Source: Sulfurovum sp. (GTDB lineage: Bacteria > Campylobacterota > Campylobacteria > Campylobacterales > Sulfurovaceae). Taken from it: a stretch of DNA of 64,000 nt. The DNA lies in assembly GCA_027082955.1 (NCBI GenBank), contig JALWTA010000001.1, forward strand, positions 1 through 64,000. Reading direction: 5' to 3'. The notes below the pieces were generated by a model. That model saw nothing but the letters and a program-made list of their open reading frames with translations, did no database searches and was not told the origin of the DNA. The position numbers were made by a program, and so were the translations under genes. Positions 44,644 to 52,569 of the stretch are shown in pieces (the first letter of the stretch is position 1; every line of letters begins with the position of its first letter).

Positions 44644-44664
44644 TGTATAACATATTGTATAACA
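44644..44664 (-). promoter_or_regulatory. Probable VapB operator (direct repeats)
   Basis: Two identical 9-bp sequences, TGTATAACA at 44644-44652 and 44656-44664, lie 12 bp apart about 30 bp upstream of vapB, overlapping the likely -10 region. Spacing of about one helical turn suits RHH antitoxin dimers. Confidence 0.5.
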
Positions 44665-44711
44665 AAGTACAGTATATGTCAATACCCTAAATTATATATA
44701 GTTTCATACAG

Positions 44712-45044
44712 CTATTGAATTGGATGTGTACACCCGATAAGTCCCTGTTTAGCCAAGGTTTTATGAATATTAGGGTTCCCCTCTTTGATCGCTTCGGCAA
44801 TCTGCTCCTGTGCCCCTTTGGCATCCCAGATAACATCACCCTTTTGGCAATCCTCTACTCCGGACTTTGTGTAAAAATCGATCTCTTTGTCACTTGCCAA
44901 ATGGGCTGATGTGGTCGCACCGGCAGGAATTTCAAAACGCTTCCCGTCAATGACTTTCATCTCTGTCTCATGTGCAGAGGGCTGTACTGTGCTGCACCCT
45001 GCAACTGCCAATCCTGCCATAGCGATCATCCATAGTCGTTTCAT
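44712..45044 (-). CDS. Small lipoprotein
   Basis: A 110-residue lipoprotein with a clean lipobox (MIAMAGLAVAGC). The mature part has two cysteines, in GVEDCQKGDVIWD and LIGCTHPIQ, possibly forming a disulfide in the periplasm. ATTATA (45071-45076; TATAAT on the minus strand) and AAGGAG support expression from its own promoter downstream of murU. The function is unknown. Confidence 0.65.
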   Translation of the reverse strand: MKRLWMIAMAGLAVAGCSTVQPSAHETEMKVIDGKRFEIPAGATTSAHLASDKEIDFYTKSGVEDCQKGDVIWDAKGAQEQIAEAIKEGNPNIHKTLAKQGLIGCTHPIQ

Positions 45045-45105
45045 CTCTTCTCCTTGTAATCTATTGACACATTATAACAACAAGCATCCAAAAGTTTTAC
45101 ACACA

Positions 45106-45777
45106 TCAATATTGATTGATCAATAATGTATTGAGCATATCAAGACGCTCTGGGGTACCGATGTCATACCAGGCTCCCTCATACAGATCTCCTGTTACCT
45201 TTCCTTCACGCATAGCCTCTCTTAAAAGCGGTGCCAGTGCACTTTTGCCGTACGGTACATTCTCAAAGAGTTTGGAAGAGTAGTAGCCTATGCCTGAGAA
45301 GGTGTATTGGGGATGGTCGACAACTTTCTCTCCTTGCAGCGCGAAGTCACCCTGTGGATTGTGTGCAGGGTTGGGTACGAGTATCAGGTGCGCCAGCATC
45401 CCCTCTTTAAGTTTTAAAGAGGCATCAAAATCATAATCGGTCCAGACATCACCGTTTACCACAAGAAAAGGATCGCTCTCTTGCAAATGCGGCAGTGCCT
45501 TGACGATCCCACCGGTACTCTCCAAACCTCCCTCTTCCTGTTCATCGGAGTAAGTAATCTTCAGCCCCCACTCCGAGCCGTCACCAAGCGCTTCGGGGAT
45601 CATATAGCCAAGATGGGCAATATTGATGACCACCTCTTTGAACCCATAGTGTGCCAGCTTCTCAAGATGCCACACAATCAGCGGTATGCCGCCTACCTTG
45701 AGCAGCGGTTTTGGGGTATAGTCTGTCAAGGGTCGCATACGTGTACCCAGTCCCGCAGCAAGGATCATCGCTTTCAT
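45106..45777 (-). CDS. murU: N-acetylmuramate-alpha-1-phosphate uridylyltransferase
   Basis: A 223-residue nucleotidyltransferase. The signature MKAMILAAGLGTRMRPLTDY-type start followed by TPKPLLKVGG binds UTP. LVVNGDVWTDYDF coordinates the metal. The size and the amgK neighbour mark it as MurU, which forms UDP-MurNAc from MurNAc-1-phosphate in cell-wall recycling, bypassing fosfomycin-sensitive MurA. Its start overlaps the short HEPN gene by four bases (ATGA), so the recycling operon is coupled through the toxin-antitoxin genes. A generic sugar-1-phosphate nucleotidyltransferase is the alternative. Confidence 0.85.
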   Translation of the reverse strand: MKAMILAAGLGTRMRPLTDYTPKPLLKVGGIPLIVWHLEKLAHYGFKEVVINIAHLGYMIPEALGDGSEWGLKITYSDEQEEGGLESTGGIVKALPHLQESDPFLVVNGDVWTDYDFDASLKLKEGMLAHLILVPNPAHNPQGDFALQGEKVVDHPQYTFSGIGYYSSKLFENVPYGKSALAPLLREAMREGKVTGDLYEGAWYDIGTPERLDMLNTLLINQY

Positions 45778-45965
45778 CGTGTATATCTTTCAAGTTTTGA
45801 TTTTATCTCCGGCAAATATGCTACAATCACCTTCTCAATGAGATAAAGATCAACCCCATCATAATCATGTACAATGAAGTTCCTCGTCTCATAGGCACCT
45901 TTTTGTGTTTCTACAAGATCAAGATGTTCTATTGTATTCAGAACTGCTGTTTTGCGCTCAGACAT
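45774..45965 (-). CDS. Shortened HepT-type HEPN protein (63 aa)
   Basis: A 63-residue protein carrying the HepT active-site motif RX4HXY, Arg28-X4-His33-X-Tyr35 in TRNFIVHDY, and the normal N- and C-terminal ends (MSERKTAVLNTIEHLDLVET; LPEIKSKLER). HepT proteins have about 110-140 residues, so the middle (about 45-50 residues) seems missing, in frame. It overlaps mntA by eight bases and murU by four. It may be an inactive remnant kept for translational coupling or a minimal HEPN. The paired nucleotidyltransferase would AMPylate Tyr35 in the known system. Confidence 0.75.
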   Translation of the reverse strand: MSERKTAVLNTIEHLDLVETQKGAYETRNFIVHDYDGVDLYLIEKVIVAYLPEIKSKLERYTR

Positions 45966-46260
45966 AAAGCACCTTGGAGAGCATATGCTTTTTTGCTGTT
46001 TCAGAGAGTCCGCGAAGCGCGATCAGGTCAACCTCTTTGTGCAATTTTTCTGCCAAAAAACGTTTAATTTCAGCAATACGTGTAAATGCAGAAAAGCCCT
46101 TGTGTTTTTGAATAAAATCCTCTTCGACATGATAAAGGATATCCACGTCACTTTTGTCTGTATAGTCGCCATGTGCATAAGAGCCGACAATACCGTCTAT
46201 TTTAAAGCCTTCCCGTTCAAGCTGCGGTTTTATCTCCCTTACTGTCGTTACAATGTCCAT
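45958..46260 (-). CDS. MntA-type minimal nucleotidyltransferase (antitoxin)
   Basis: A 100-residue MNT-fold protein. GSX10DXD reads Gly26-Ser27 and Asp38-X-Asp40 in GSYAHGDYTDKSDVDI, and Asp79 in KEVDLIAL is the third acidic residue. MntA-type antitoxins neutralise HepT RNases by adding AMP to the Tyr of RX4HXY. A -10 TATAAT on the minus strand (46289-46284) overlaps the amgK stop, so the pair has its own promoter inside the recycling operon. AAGG precedes the ATG. Confidence 0.85.
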   Translation of the reverse strand: MDIVTTVREIKPQLEREGFKIDGIVGSYAHGDYTDKSDVDILYHVEEDFIQKHKGFSAFTRIAEIKRFLAEKLHKEVDLIALRGLSETAKKHMLSKVLYV

Positions 46261-46284
46261 ACTGCACCTTTTTGCTTTGACAAA

Positions 46285-47226
46285 TTATACACTATCTTGC
46301 AACCACTTGGCAAACGGCTGTGTCTCTTCATACTTTTCTGAAGCTTCTAAAATATACTTCATTGTCAAAGGGATGTCGTTCAAATAACCGAATTTGCCGT
46401 CTCTCAATGCCAGTCTTGCAAAGATGCCCAGTATCTTGATGTGACGCTGAAGCCCCATGAAGTCAAACCATCTCATAAAGGTTGCATCATCCACATCCAC
46501 CCCGCTGATATCTCTAAAGTAGAGTGCCAGCCGTGTTACCTCCTCTTTGGGCAGTTCCACATAGACATCTTTGAGCAAAGAGACAAGATCATAAGTGAGT
46601 GCCCCTGTCCTTGCATCCTGAAAATCGATCACAACAATCTCATCGCTACAGTCAAACATCAGATTACGCGAATGGTTGTCGCGGTGCACAAAGAGCCCCT
46701 GCGGCTGTTCCAGCGCCACATCGGCAATCTTTTCAAGGGTTGAATCAATAAGCTTTTTCTCCTCTTTGGACAGTGTCATACCAAGATGTTTTTCAAGGTA
46801 CCACGTCTGCATCAAGCCCATCTCAAAGAGCAGAAAATCTCTGTCGTATGGTGGCAGACCGGAGGTATCGGTCTTTTGCATCTTTGCAATCGTCTCGATC
46901 GCTTTTGGGTAGTAGTGGGTTCCCTCCGTTCTGATGGCATCGTAAAAGTGCCGGTTGCCAAGGTCTTCCATAAAGACAAATCCTCTCTCCAGATCAAAAG
47001 CGTTGATCTTAGGCGTACGCACTCCTGCTTCAAAGAGCCTGTGGGCAATCTCTACAAACGGTTTAACCGACTCAGGCTGTGCGGAAGCATCCATGACAAT
47101 GCCGCTATGAAGCGGATCTTCAATGCGGTAATACTTCCGCAGACTCGCATCACCCTCAAGCGGCTTTAACGCTGCATCGATACCATACCCCTCCAGCCAG
47201 TTTCTCAGTGCTTCATTTTCATTCAT
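46285..47226 (-). CDS. amgK: N-acetylmuramate/N-acetylglucosamine kinase (AmgK-like)
   Basis: A 313-residue aminoglycoside-phosphotransferase-fold kinase. The catalytic loop is LFVHRDNHSRNLMFD and the metal loop IVVIDFQDARTGALTYDLVS. LKPLEGDASLRKYYRIED is the nucleotide-binding N-lobe. AmgK phosphorylates MurNAc at C1 for MurU. It overlaps anmK by four bases and lies two genes from murU, which supports the assignment. Its C-terminus overlaps the promoter of the mntA gene. Confidence 0.86.
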   Translation of the reverse strand: MNENEALRNWLEGYGIDAALKPLEGDASLRKYYRIEDPLHSGIVMDASAQPESVKPFVEIAHRLFEAGVRTPKINAFDLERGFVFMEDLGNRHFYDAIRTEGTHYYPKAIETIAKMQKTDTSGLPPYDRDFLLFEMGLMQTWYLEKHLGMTLSKEEKKLIDSTLEKIADVALEQPQGLFVHRDNHSRNLMFDCSDEIVVIDFQDARTGALTYDLVSLLKDVYVELPKEEVTRLALYFRDISGVDVDDATFMRWFDFMGLQRHIKILGIFARLALRDGKFGYLNDIPLTMKYILEASEKYEETQPFAKWLQDSV

Positions 47227-48386
47227 CTGTAGACACCTCCAAGTATCGTATTGGTCTGTGCACCTGTCACATCTTTAAGCACAACTGGTTCGTTGTGCAT
47301 CCGCTTGTAGGCAAGCCATGCCATCATCATCGCTTCAAGATGCTCCGCCTCCTCCATCACCCCCACCTGCACATTGGGCATCAATGCCGCAATACGCTCA
47401 ACCAATAACCCATTCCTTGCCCCGCCACCGCAGAGCATCAACATATCGGGATTGAATGTGAGCACTTCGTTGGCAATGCTCTGTGCGGTTAACTCCAACA
47501 AGGTACGCTGAATGTCAACGGAGCTGAGTGAAGAGTGAAGAGTGAAGAGTGAAGAGTTATGGTTTGCATCGCATGGCGATGCTTCTATTTTTGATTTTTT
47601 CCTCTGAACACTAAGCGCTAAACGCTGAACACTCTCTATCCACGCTTCATTGAACTTTTCTCGCCCTGTACTTTTTGGGTATGGCTTTTTAAAATATTCA
47701 TCATCCATCATCACTTCGAGTAAACCGTAATCGACTTTTCCTTCTCTCGCCCAGTTACCGCCTTTGTCATAAGACACCCCTTTATAGCGGGATATCCAGA
47801 GATCCATCAGCATATTGCCAGGTCCCGTATCGTAGCCTATAAGCTGCTCACCCAGTACTGTAATGTTGGCAATGCCGCCAATGTTAACCACACATACATC
47901 TCTTGTTTCTTCCCCAAGTAAAAATCGATGAAACGCAGGGGCGAAGGGGGCACCCTCTCCACCACATGCCATATCTTTTCGACGGAAGTCCGCCACAACG
48001 GCGATGCCTGTCTGTGCGGCAATGATGTTTGGGTCACCAAGCTGCATGGAAAAGGGTGTATCGCCCGATGGCTCATGCCATACTGTCTGCCCGTGTGAAC
48101 CGATGGCGGTAATGCTTTGTGGATCGACAACAGCCTTTTCAAGCAGGGTGTTGACCGCCTGTGCAAACAGTACCCCCAAACGGTGATCTACTGTGCCGAC
48201 TTCTGCCAAAGTACATTTACCTGTTATCAAATCCAGTATCTTTTCTTTAAGACTTTGCGGAAAAAGATGCTCATGGACAAAGAGGCGTTTGCACTCTTTT
48301 GCATCGACTTCACAAAGTACGGCATCTACCCCATCCATCGAAGTACCTGACATCAGTCCTATATAGCGTCTTTTCACTTTTTCCAT
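47223..48386 (-). CDS. anmK: Anhydro-N-acetylmuramic acid kinase with a repeat insertion
   Basis: A kinase of about 387 residues that opens and phosphorylates 1,6-anhydro-MurNAc from recycled peptidoglycan to MurNAc-6-phosphate. Motifs are IGLMSGTSMDGVDAVL, IGSHGQTVWHEPSGDTPF and NIGGIANITVL with DTGPGNMLMD, and CGGGARNGLL. An extra segment of about 35 residues (QRKKSKIEASPCDANHNSSL and FTLHSSLSS) interrupts the C-terminal domain and is encoded by repeats on the opposite strand; AnmK is normally about 370 residues. ATG 48386 (MEKVKRRY) is preferred to GTG 48401. Confidence 0.9.
   Translation of the reverse strand: MEKVKRRYIGLMSGTSMDGVDAVLCEVDAKECKRLFVHEHLFPQSLKEKILDLITGKCTLAEVGTVDHRLGVLFAQAVNTLLEKAVVDPQSITAIGSHGQTVWHEPSGDTPFSMQLGDPNIIAAQTGIAVVADFRRKDMACGGEGAPFAPAFHRFLLGEETRDVCVVNIGGIANITVLGEQLIGYDTGPGNMLMDLWISRYKGVSYDKGGNWAREGKVDYGLLEVMMDDEYFKKPYPKSTGREKFNEAWIESVQRLALSVQRKKSKIEASPCDANHNSSLFTLHSSLSSVDIQRTLLELTAQSIANEVLTFNPDMLMLCGGGARNGLLVERIAALMPNVQVGVMEEAEHLEAMMMAWLAYKRMHNEPVVLKDVTGAQTNTILGGVYR
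47528..47555. repeat. Heptanucleotide tandem repeat inside anmK (4 units)
   Basis: GTGAAGA is repeated four times without a mismatch (47528-47555, plus strand) inside the extra segment of AnmK. The unit is not a multiple of three, so gain or loss of one unit would shift the frame. Nearby TGAACACT occurs twice (about 47608-47640), indicating that the insertion is low-complexity intergenic-type DNA. Confidence 0.75.
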
Positions 48387-48478
48387 GACACGATAGTACA
48401 CAAATCGCTCTTAAATGTAATACTGTGTTGATATTTTTATAGTATACTATGTGATTAAAATACCTACAAGGAATGTTT

Positions 48479-50272
48479 ATGAAACGCACCATCATCACCT
48501 CTCTTCTCTCAGCAGCCGCTATCGTCGCACTCAGCGGATGCGGAAACAGTGACACAAAAAAAGAAACGGCACAGCAAGCCCAACCCTCCACCGTTTCCAT
48601 CGAGAAACGCAAGCAGGCATTTGACAGTTACATCCATAGCTTCTCGGCTTACGGCTTTGATGTCAACTGTACCAAAGACTCAGATGCCCAAAGTCTCTAT
48701 CTGCTAACCGTTACAGATGCGACAAAAGCAGCCCAGTCACTGCTGAGACTCTTTAACATGAACACACTTGATGCGGAAGATCAGGCTAAAGTCAGTGAAG
48801 CCATAGCAAACAGTAAAATCGGTGTTGAGACAGACTGGAAGAAGTATGCTGCCAATGCTCCTGAGAGCGTCTTTGTCTACTACATGGGCAACGGCAAAGA
48901 GGGAACATTTGGAAAACAGCTTGTAGAGGGCAAGAAGATCGGTGCCTACCTTACCTACGACAACGCAGACCACCTCAAAAAAGCACGTATCAAAGACCTT
49001 GATGAAACCTATCAGGAGGGTACTTCAAAGGTGCATACTGTACTTAAGGGTGCACATATCGATGTTCGTAAAACTGCAGCAGATGACAATGCAGCAAGCG
49101 CGTACGATATCTTTGGCGGTCAATTTGCTCTTGAAACGACCGATACCAACACCACAGAAACGTTCCATGTCGGATACAAAGATCCTGAATGCCATATTGA
49201 CAAACAGAACTTCTATCTGGGCAAAGAGAGATGTACCTTCCCAACCATGACATTAAACGGGAAACAGAATGCGCAAAATGTCACACTGACGCTCAACAAC
49301 ACACAGTTTGCATATGACATATCCGAGCATGATAAAAAGGTACGCAGTGATGTCAAACTGACTGTTGACGATATCGATGTGAAACTTGAAGAGAGTAAAA
49401 ACGGCAACGGTTCCTTGACCATGAAAGCCTTCAAAATAGACGGCTATACCGACAATGTCGATACGGCACTGATAAAATCGTTCTATGACCTCAGCAAAAA
49501 TCCGCCAAAAGACCAGAATGAAACGATTGCCAAAACCTTAGATCTTGTCAGTAAACTCTACGGAAGCGGATTGACATTTAACTATACTGCATCGCTTCAA
49601 AGCGCAGAGGGCAAAGGCAAGGGTATGCACTTCACACTCGACAACTACAGCGGCACCGGTCACGGTACGTTCGATGCAAACATCACCTACGAAGAGAAAT
49701 CAGAGGTAGCGAAGATAGTATTGCGCGATGTCGATCACAATCAAACCATCTTCGACCTGAAAAATTTCAAACTCGGCTACGGCGTAAAAGGACTCTACAA
49801 CTTCCTGCCTGATTTCATGGCGTTCTCGGCACAGGCGGCACAGCAGACAGACCAGAATGCCCAAATCACACCTGAGATGGAGCAGAAGCTTACCCAAATG
49901 GGAGAGCACCTTGTACACAATGGCTTTGAAGTATTCCTCGCACCTGTCGGGTTTGATGCCGTACATGGCAGCGGCAGAGGAAAAGCAGTCGACCTTGGTA
50001 AACTGAACCTAAAAATCAATGCCAAACTGCTTCCCAACAATGCACCGCTCAATATGAACAACCCGATGGCAGCACTCATGCTCTTGCCATACCTTCAGGC
50101 AGACGGAAAGCTGGTACTGCCAAAAAAAGATTTGGATATGCTGGCAAAAAGTCTTCCGCCGCAAATGGTGATGATGCTGATGATGTTCGCAAAATATGAG
50201 GGTGACAATGCTGTCTTTGTACTGAAGTTCGAAAACGGACACCTTCTCATCAACGGTCAGCCGATGATGTAA
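48479..50272 (+). CDS. DUF945/YdgA-like lipoprotein
   Basis: A 597-residue lipoprotein: lipobox ALSGC after MKRTIITSLLSAAAIV, then a long beta-rich periplasmic part. The ending NAVFVLKFENGHLLINGQPM matches the typical C-terminus of DUF945 (YdgA-like) proteins, and PDFMAFSAQAAQ with repeated LKLNIKINAKL-like strands fit. YdgA-type proteins are related to AsmA-like envelope proteins of unknown function. AAGGA six bases before ATG 48479 decides the start; the ATG two codons earlier overlaps it. It is divergent from anmK. Confidence 0.68.
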   Translation: MKRTIITSLLSAAAIVALSGCGNSDTKKETAQQAQPSTVSIEKRKQAFDSYIHSFSAYGFDVNCTKDSDAQSLYLLTVTDATKAAQSLLRLFNMNTLDAEDQAKVSEAIANSKIGVETDWKKYAANAPESVFVYYMGNGKEGTFGKQLVEGKKIGAYLTYDNADHLKKARIKDLDETYQEGTSKVHTVLKGAHIDVRKTAADDNAASAYDIFGGQFALETTDTNTTETFHVGYKDPECHIDKQNFYLGKERCTFPTMTLNGKQNAQNVTLTLNNTQFAYDISEHDKKVRSDVKLTVDDIDVKLEESKNGNGSLTMKAFKIDGYTDNVDTALIKSFYDLSKNPPKDQNETIAKTLDLVSKLYGSGLTFNYTASLQSAEGKGKGMHFTLDNYSGTGHGTFDANITYEEKSEVAKIVLRDVDHNQTIFDLKNFKLGYGVKGLYNFLPDFMAFSAQAAQQTDQNAQITPEMEQKLTQMGEHLVHNGFEVFLAPVGFDAVHGSGRGKAVDLGKLNLKINAKLLPNNAPLNMNNPMAALMLLPYLQADGKLVLPKKDLDMLAKSLPPQMVMMLMMFAKYEGDNAVFVLKFENGHLLINGQPMM

Positions 50273-50275
50273 CAT

Positions 50276-50292
50276 ACGCCCGTAACGGGTGT
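50276..50292. terminator. Bidirectional terminator hairpin
   Basis: ACGCCCG and CGGGTGT (50276-50282 with 50286-50292, one G-U pair) form a 7-bp stem with a 3-nt loop in the 23-bp gap between two convergent genes. No long T-run follows. Confidence 0.45.
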
Positions 50293-50295
50293 TCT

Positions 50296-51009
50296 CTACG
50301 GAACAATAAACGAAGAGACAAGCCCTATCGCTCCACCAAACACCCCACCCCAGACAACTAGCCATCCAAGATGCTCTTTAATCAGTTGCTGTACCAGTGC
50401 TTTGACCATCTGCGGAGTCAGTTCCGCCAGCCGTTTGTCGATCAGCCGCTCTACCGAAGCGATCAGGTCATCACTGAGTGTCGCCTGCTCGATGTGGTGC
50501 TGAAGCTGTGCATTAAACGCTTCGGAAGTGACAATGCGCCTTACAGCACTTTTAAGCTTGTTAGAAAATGGCTCTCGCAGCTCTTCAAGTGCCGATTCGC
50601 CGCCGAACATAGAGATGGCACCACCAAACTTCGACTCCATAACCGTTTTGCTAAGCGCATCGAATGCCGGCATAAAATCTGCCGCATCGACAATGGGTGC
50701 AAGGTCAAGTTTTTTCTCCTCATCGATGAAAAAGGCATTGAGCTGTGCTTTGGTAAAGAACTGCTCCATAATCATCTGTTTGATGGCACCTTTGAAACGT
50801 TCAAAATTTTTCTCTATTACCCCCGAACCGTACAGAAAAGGCACCTTTTCAAAAAGCATGTGAATAGCAAGCTGATTGGTCACGGCTCCCGAAAAAGCAA
50901 AAAGCCCTGTGTAAAGCAGCGGTGAAGCATAGGGTTCAGGTATGGCAAACGAAGTACCGATAAGCCCGAGTGAAACCGCATCTGTCACAGAAGATTTGGA
51001 AAGTTTCAT
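50296..51009 (-). CDS. DUF445 membrane protein
   Basis: A 237-residue protein of the DUF445 family. The N-terminal helices contain SPLLYTGLFAFSGAVTNQLA, IHMLFEKVPFLYGSGVIEKN is diagnostic, and the C-terminal helix WLVVWGGVFGGAIGLVSSFI anchors the end. Between them lies a helical cytoplasmic or periplasmic domain of about 130 residues. The function is unknown; related proteins were linked to membrane integrity. It converges on the DUF945-like gene. Confidence 0.82.
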   Translation of the reverse strand: MKLSKSSVTDAVSLGLIGTSFAIPEPYASPLLYTGLFAFSGAVTNQLAIHMLFEKVPFLYGSGVIEKNFERFKGAIKQMIMEQFFTKAQLNAFFIDEEKKLDLAPIVDAADFMPAFDALSKTVMESKFGGAISMFGGESALEELREPFSNKLKSAVRRIVTSEAFNAQLQHHIEQATLSDDLIASVERLIDKRLAELTPQMVKALVQQLIKEHLGWLVVWGGVFGGAIGLVSSFIVP

Positions 51010-51168
51010 CTATGTTACCTTTTTTTATGCGGATTATAGCACATCCACAATTACCCCACATTTTCCCCACAAATCATTCACAAAGAGTCTTTACAATAGA
51101 CATGAATCAACCCATGCACCTCTATTGCTCATTAAAGACTAAAAGAGGTGACACATAAAGGATTTACC

Positions 51169-51699
51169 ATGAAACTGATATACAGACATATCCTCTTTAC
51201 AGCACTCATACTGCTCTTTTCCATACAAACACTTCAAGCAGAAGAGTATGGTGAGCATGTAGAAAAAGTTGACATCAGCAAGCTTGACCAGTACTACACA
51301 TCTCACCATGCAAAAAGACGAACCTTTAGAACAAAAGAGGCATTTAAACGCATACAGATATATCCCCACCGATACCGTTTTCAAAACAGGTGGGATGAAG
51401 AACGCTATGAAAACGGGGAAGCCTACTATGGCAGACATCTCCTCAGACGCCAGTATGAAAGAGCCTACCCCCGCCCAAAACGCGGATGGATACTCGCCTA
51501 CCGTTATGATAGAGCGGAGTTCTTTGACCGAAATGGGTTCCATTATGGATATTTCAACCGCTACGGCTACTTTTTCGAGGGTGTTTTTTACCGATATGAC
51601 TACAGTTATACCTTCCGTGACAGAGTACGCGGAAGAGGGATTTTTGACCACTACTACTACCGCCCTGCTGCATGGCAGGAGTATGGATTTTGCAGGTAG
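51169..51699 (+). CDS. Periplasmic Tyr/Arg-rich protein (176 aa)
   Basis: A 176-residue exported protein with a Sec signal (HILFTALILLFSIQTLQA). The mature part is very rich in Tyr, Arg and Phe (IQIYPHRYRFQNRWDEERYE, HYGYFNRYGYFFEGVFYRYD). AAAGGA six bases before ATG 51169 decides the start. No family is recognised. The composition is like that of small envelope or matrix proteins, and a second Tyr-rich envelope protein lies 2 kb downstream. Confidence 0.65.
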   Translation: MKLIYRHILFTALILLFSIQTLQAEEYGEHVEKVDISKLDQYYTSHHAKRRTFRTKEAFKRIQIYPHRYRFQNRWDEERYENGEAYYGRHLLRRQYERAYPRPKRGWILAYRYDRAEFFDRNGFHYGYFNRYGYFFEGVFYRYDYSYTFRDRVRGRGIFDHYYYRPAAWQEYGFCR

Positions 51700-51774
51700 T
51701 TCACTACAGAAGATCTCTGAGAAATCCATGATGATAAGAGATGTCCTGATGGGTCATGGGTAGAAAGAATACGC

Positions 51775-51780
51775 TATAAT
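51775..51780 (+). promoter_or_regulatory. -10 box directly ahead of the patatin start (leaderless mRNA)
   Basis: TATAAT (51775-51780) ends six bases before the ATG at 51787. Transcription starting the usual 6-7 bases downstream would begin at or beside the start codon, giving a leaderless mRNA; no ribosome-binding site is present. Confidence 0.55.
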
Positions 51781-51786
51781 ACTCCC

Positions 51787-52569
51787 ATGACAACCCAGAC
51801 ACTCCATGAAAATCCCTTTTCACTTGTCCTCTCCGGCGGCGGCGCGCTTGGTATTGCACACCTTGGTGTGCTTCATGATATGGAACGAAATGAACTCAAA
51901 CCCGCTGAGATCGTAGGTACGAGTATGGGCGGTATCATCGGGGCGTGTCTGAGCATCGGTATGCGTGAAGCGCAGATCTACGAACAGATCGCCTCTTTTG
52001 TCAAAGTCTCCAACTGGATTAAATTCTCCCTTTCGGGCAATGCCATTGTAGAGAACGACAAGATCGCTGAGATATTCTCTACGATTTTTGGCAACCGGAA
52101 GATGCATGAGACCGATACCCCTCTCAAACTGATCGCAACCAACCTCAAAAACGGGCACAAGCGTGTTTTTGATGCTAAGGATGATGTCTGTATCAAAGAT
52201 GCTGTACTGGCGACCATGGCGATCCCCGGTGTCTTTGAAGAGCATACCATCGAGGGCGAAGTGTACGGCGACGGATTTTTGTGTGAAAACCTCGGTATTT
52301 CGGAAGCGTCATACAACCATGTGCTGGCGGTGGATGTACTGGGGGAGCACTCTTTTGAAAAGGCACTGCCGGACAACTTTTTCAAGACACATAACGTACT
52401 GGAGATGTTCGAACGCTCCATGCGTCTGCTCATCTACAACCAAAGCCGCCTTACTTTGGCACATACCGATAAAAACGTGCTTTTGCTTGAACCTGAAACT
52501 TACCGCTACAGCACCTATCAGTTTCACAAATACGAACAGATCAGGGCGCTGGGACTGGGGCTTCTATGA
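51787..52569 (+). CDS. Patatin-like phospholipase
   Basis: A 260-residue patatin-family serine hydrolase with a Ser-Asp dyad. The oxyanion loop is VLSGGGALGIAHLGVL, the nucleophile is in IVGTSMGGIIGACLS and the Asp in YGDGFLCENL. It should cleave acyl chains of membrane lipids; being without a signal peptide it acts in the cytoplasm or is secreted by another route. It is probably translated from a leaderless mRNA and overlaps the DUF819 gene by four bases. Confidence 0.9.
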   Translation: MTTQTLHENPFSLVLSGGGALGIAHLGVLHDMERNELKPAEIVGTSMGGIIGACLSIGMREAQIYEQIASFVKVSNWIKFSLSGNAIVENDKIAEIFSTIFGNRKMHETDTPLKLIATNLKNGHKRVFDAKDDVCIKDAVLATMAIPGVFEEHTIEGEVYGDGFLCENLGISEASYNHVLAVDVLGEHSFEKALPDNFFKTHNVLEMFERSMRLLIYNQSRLTLAHTDKNVLLLEPETYRYSTYQFHKYEQIRALGLGLL

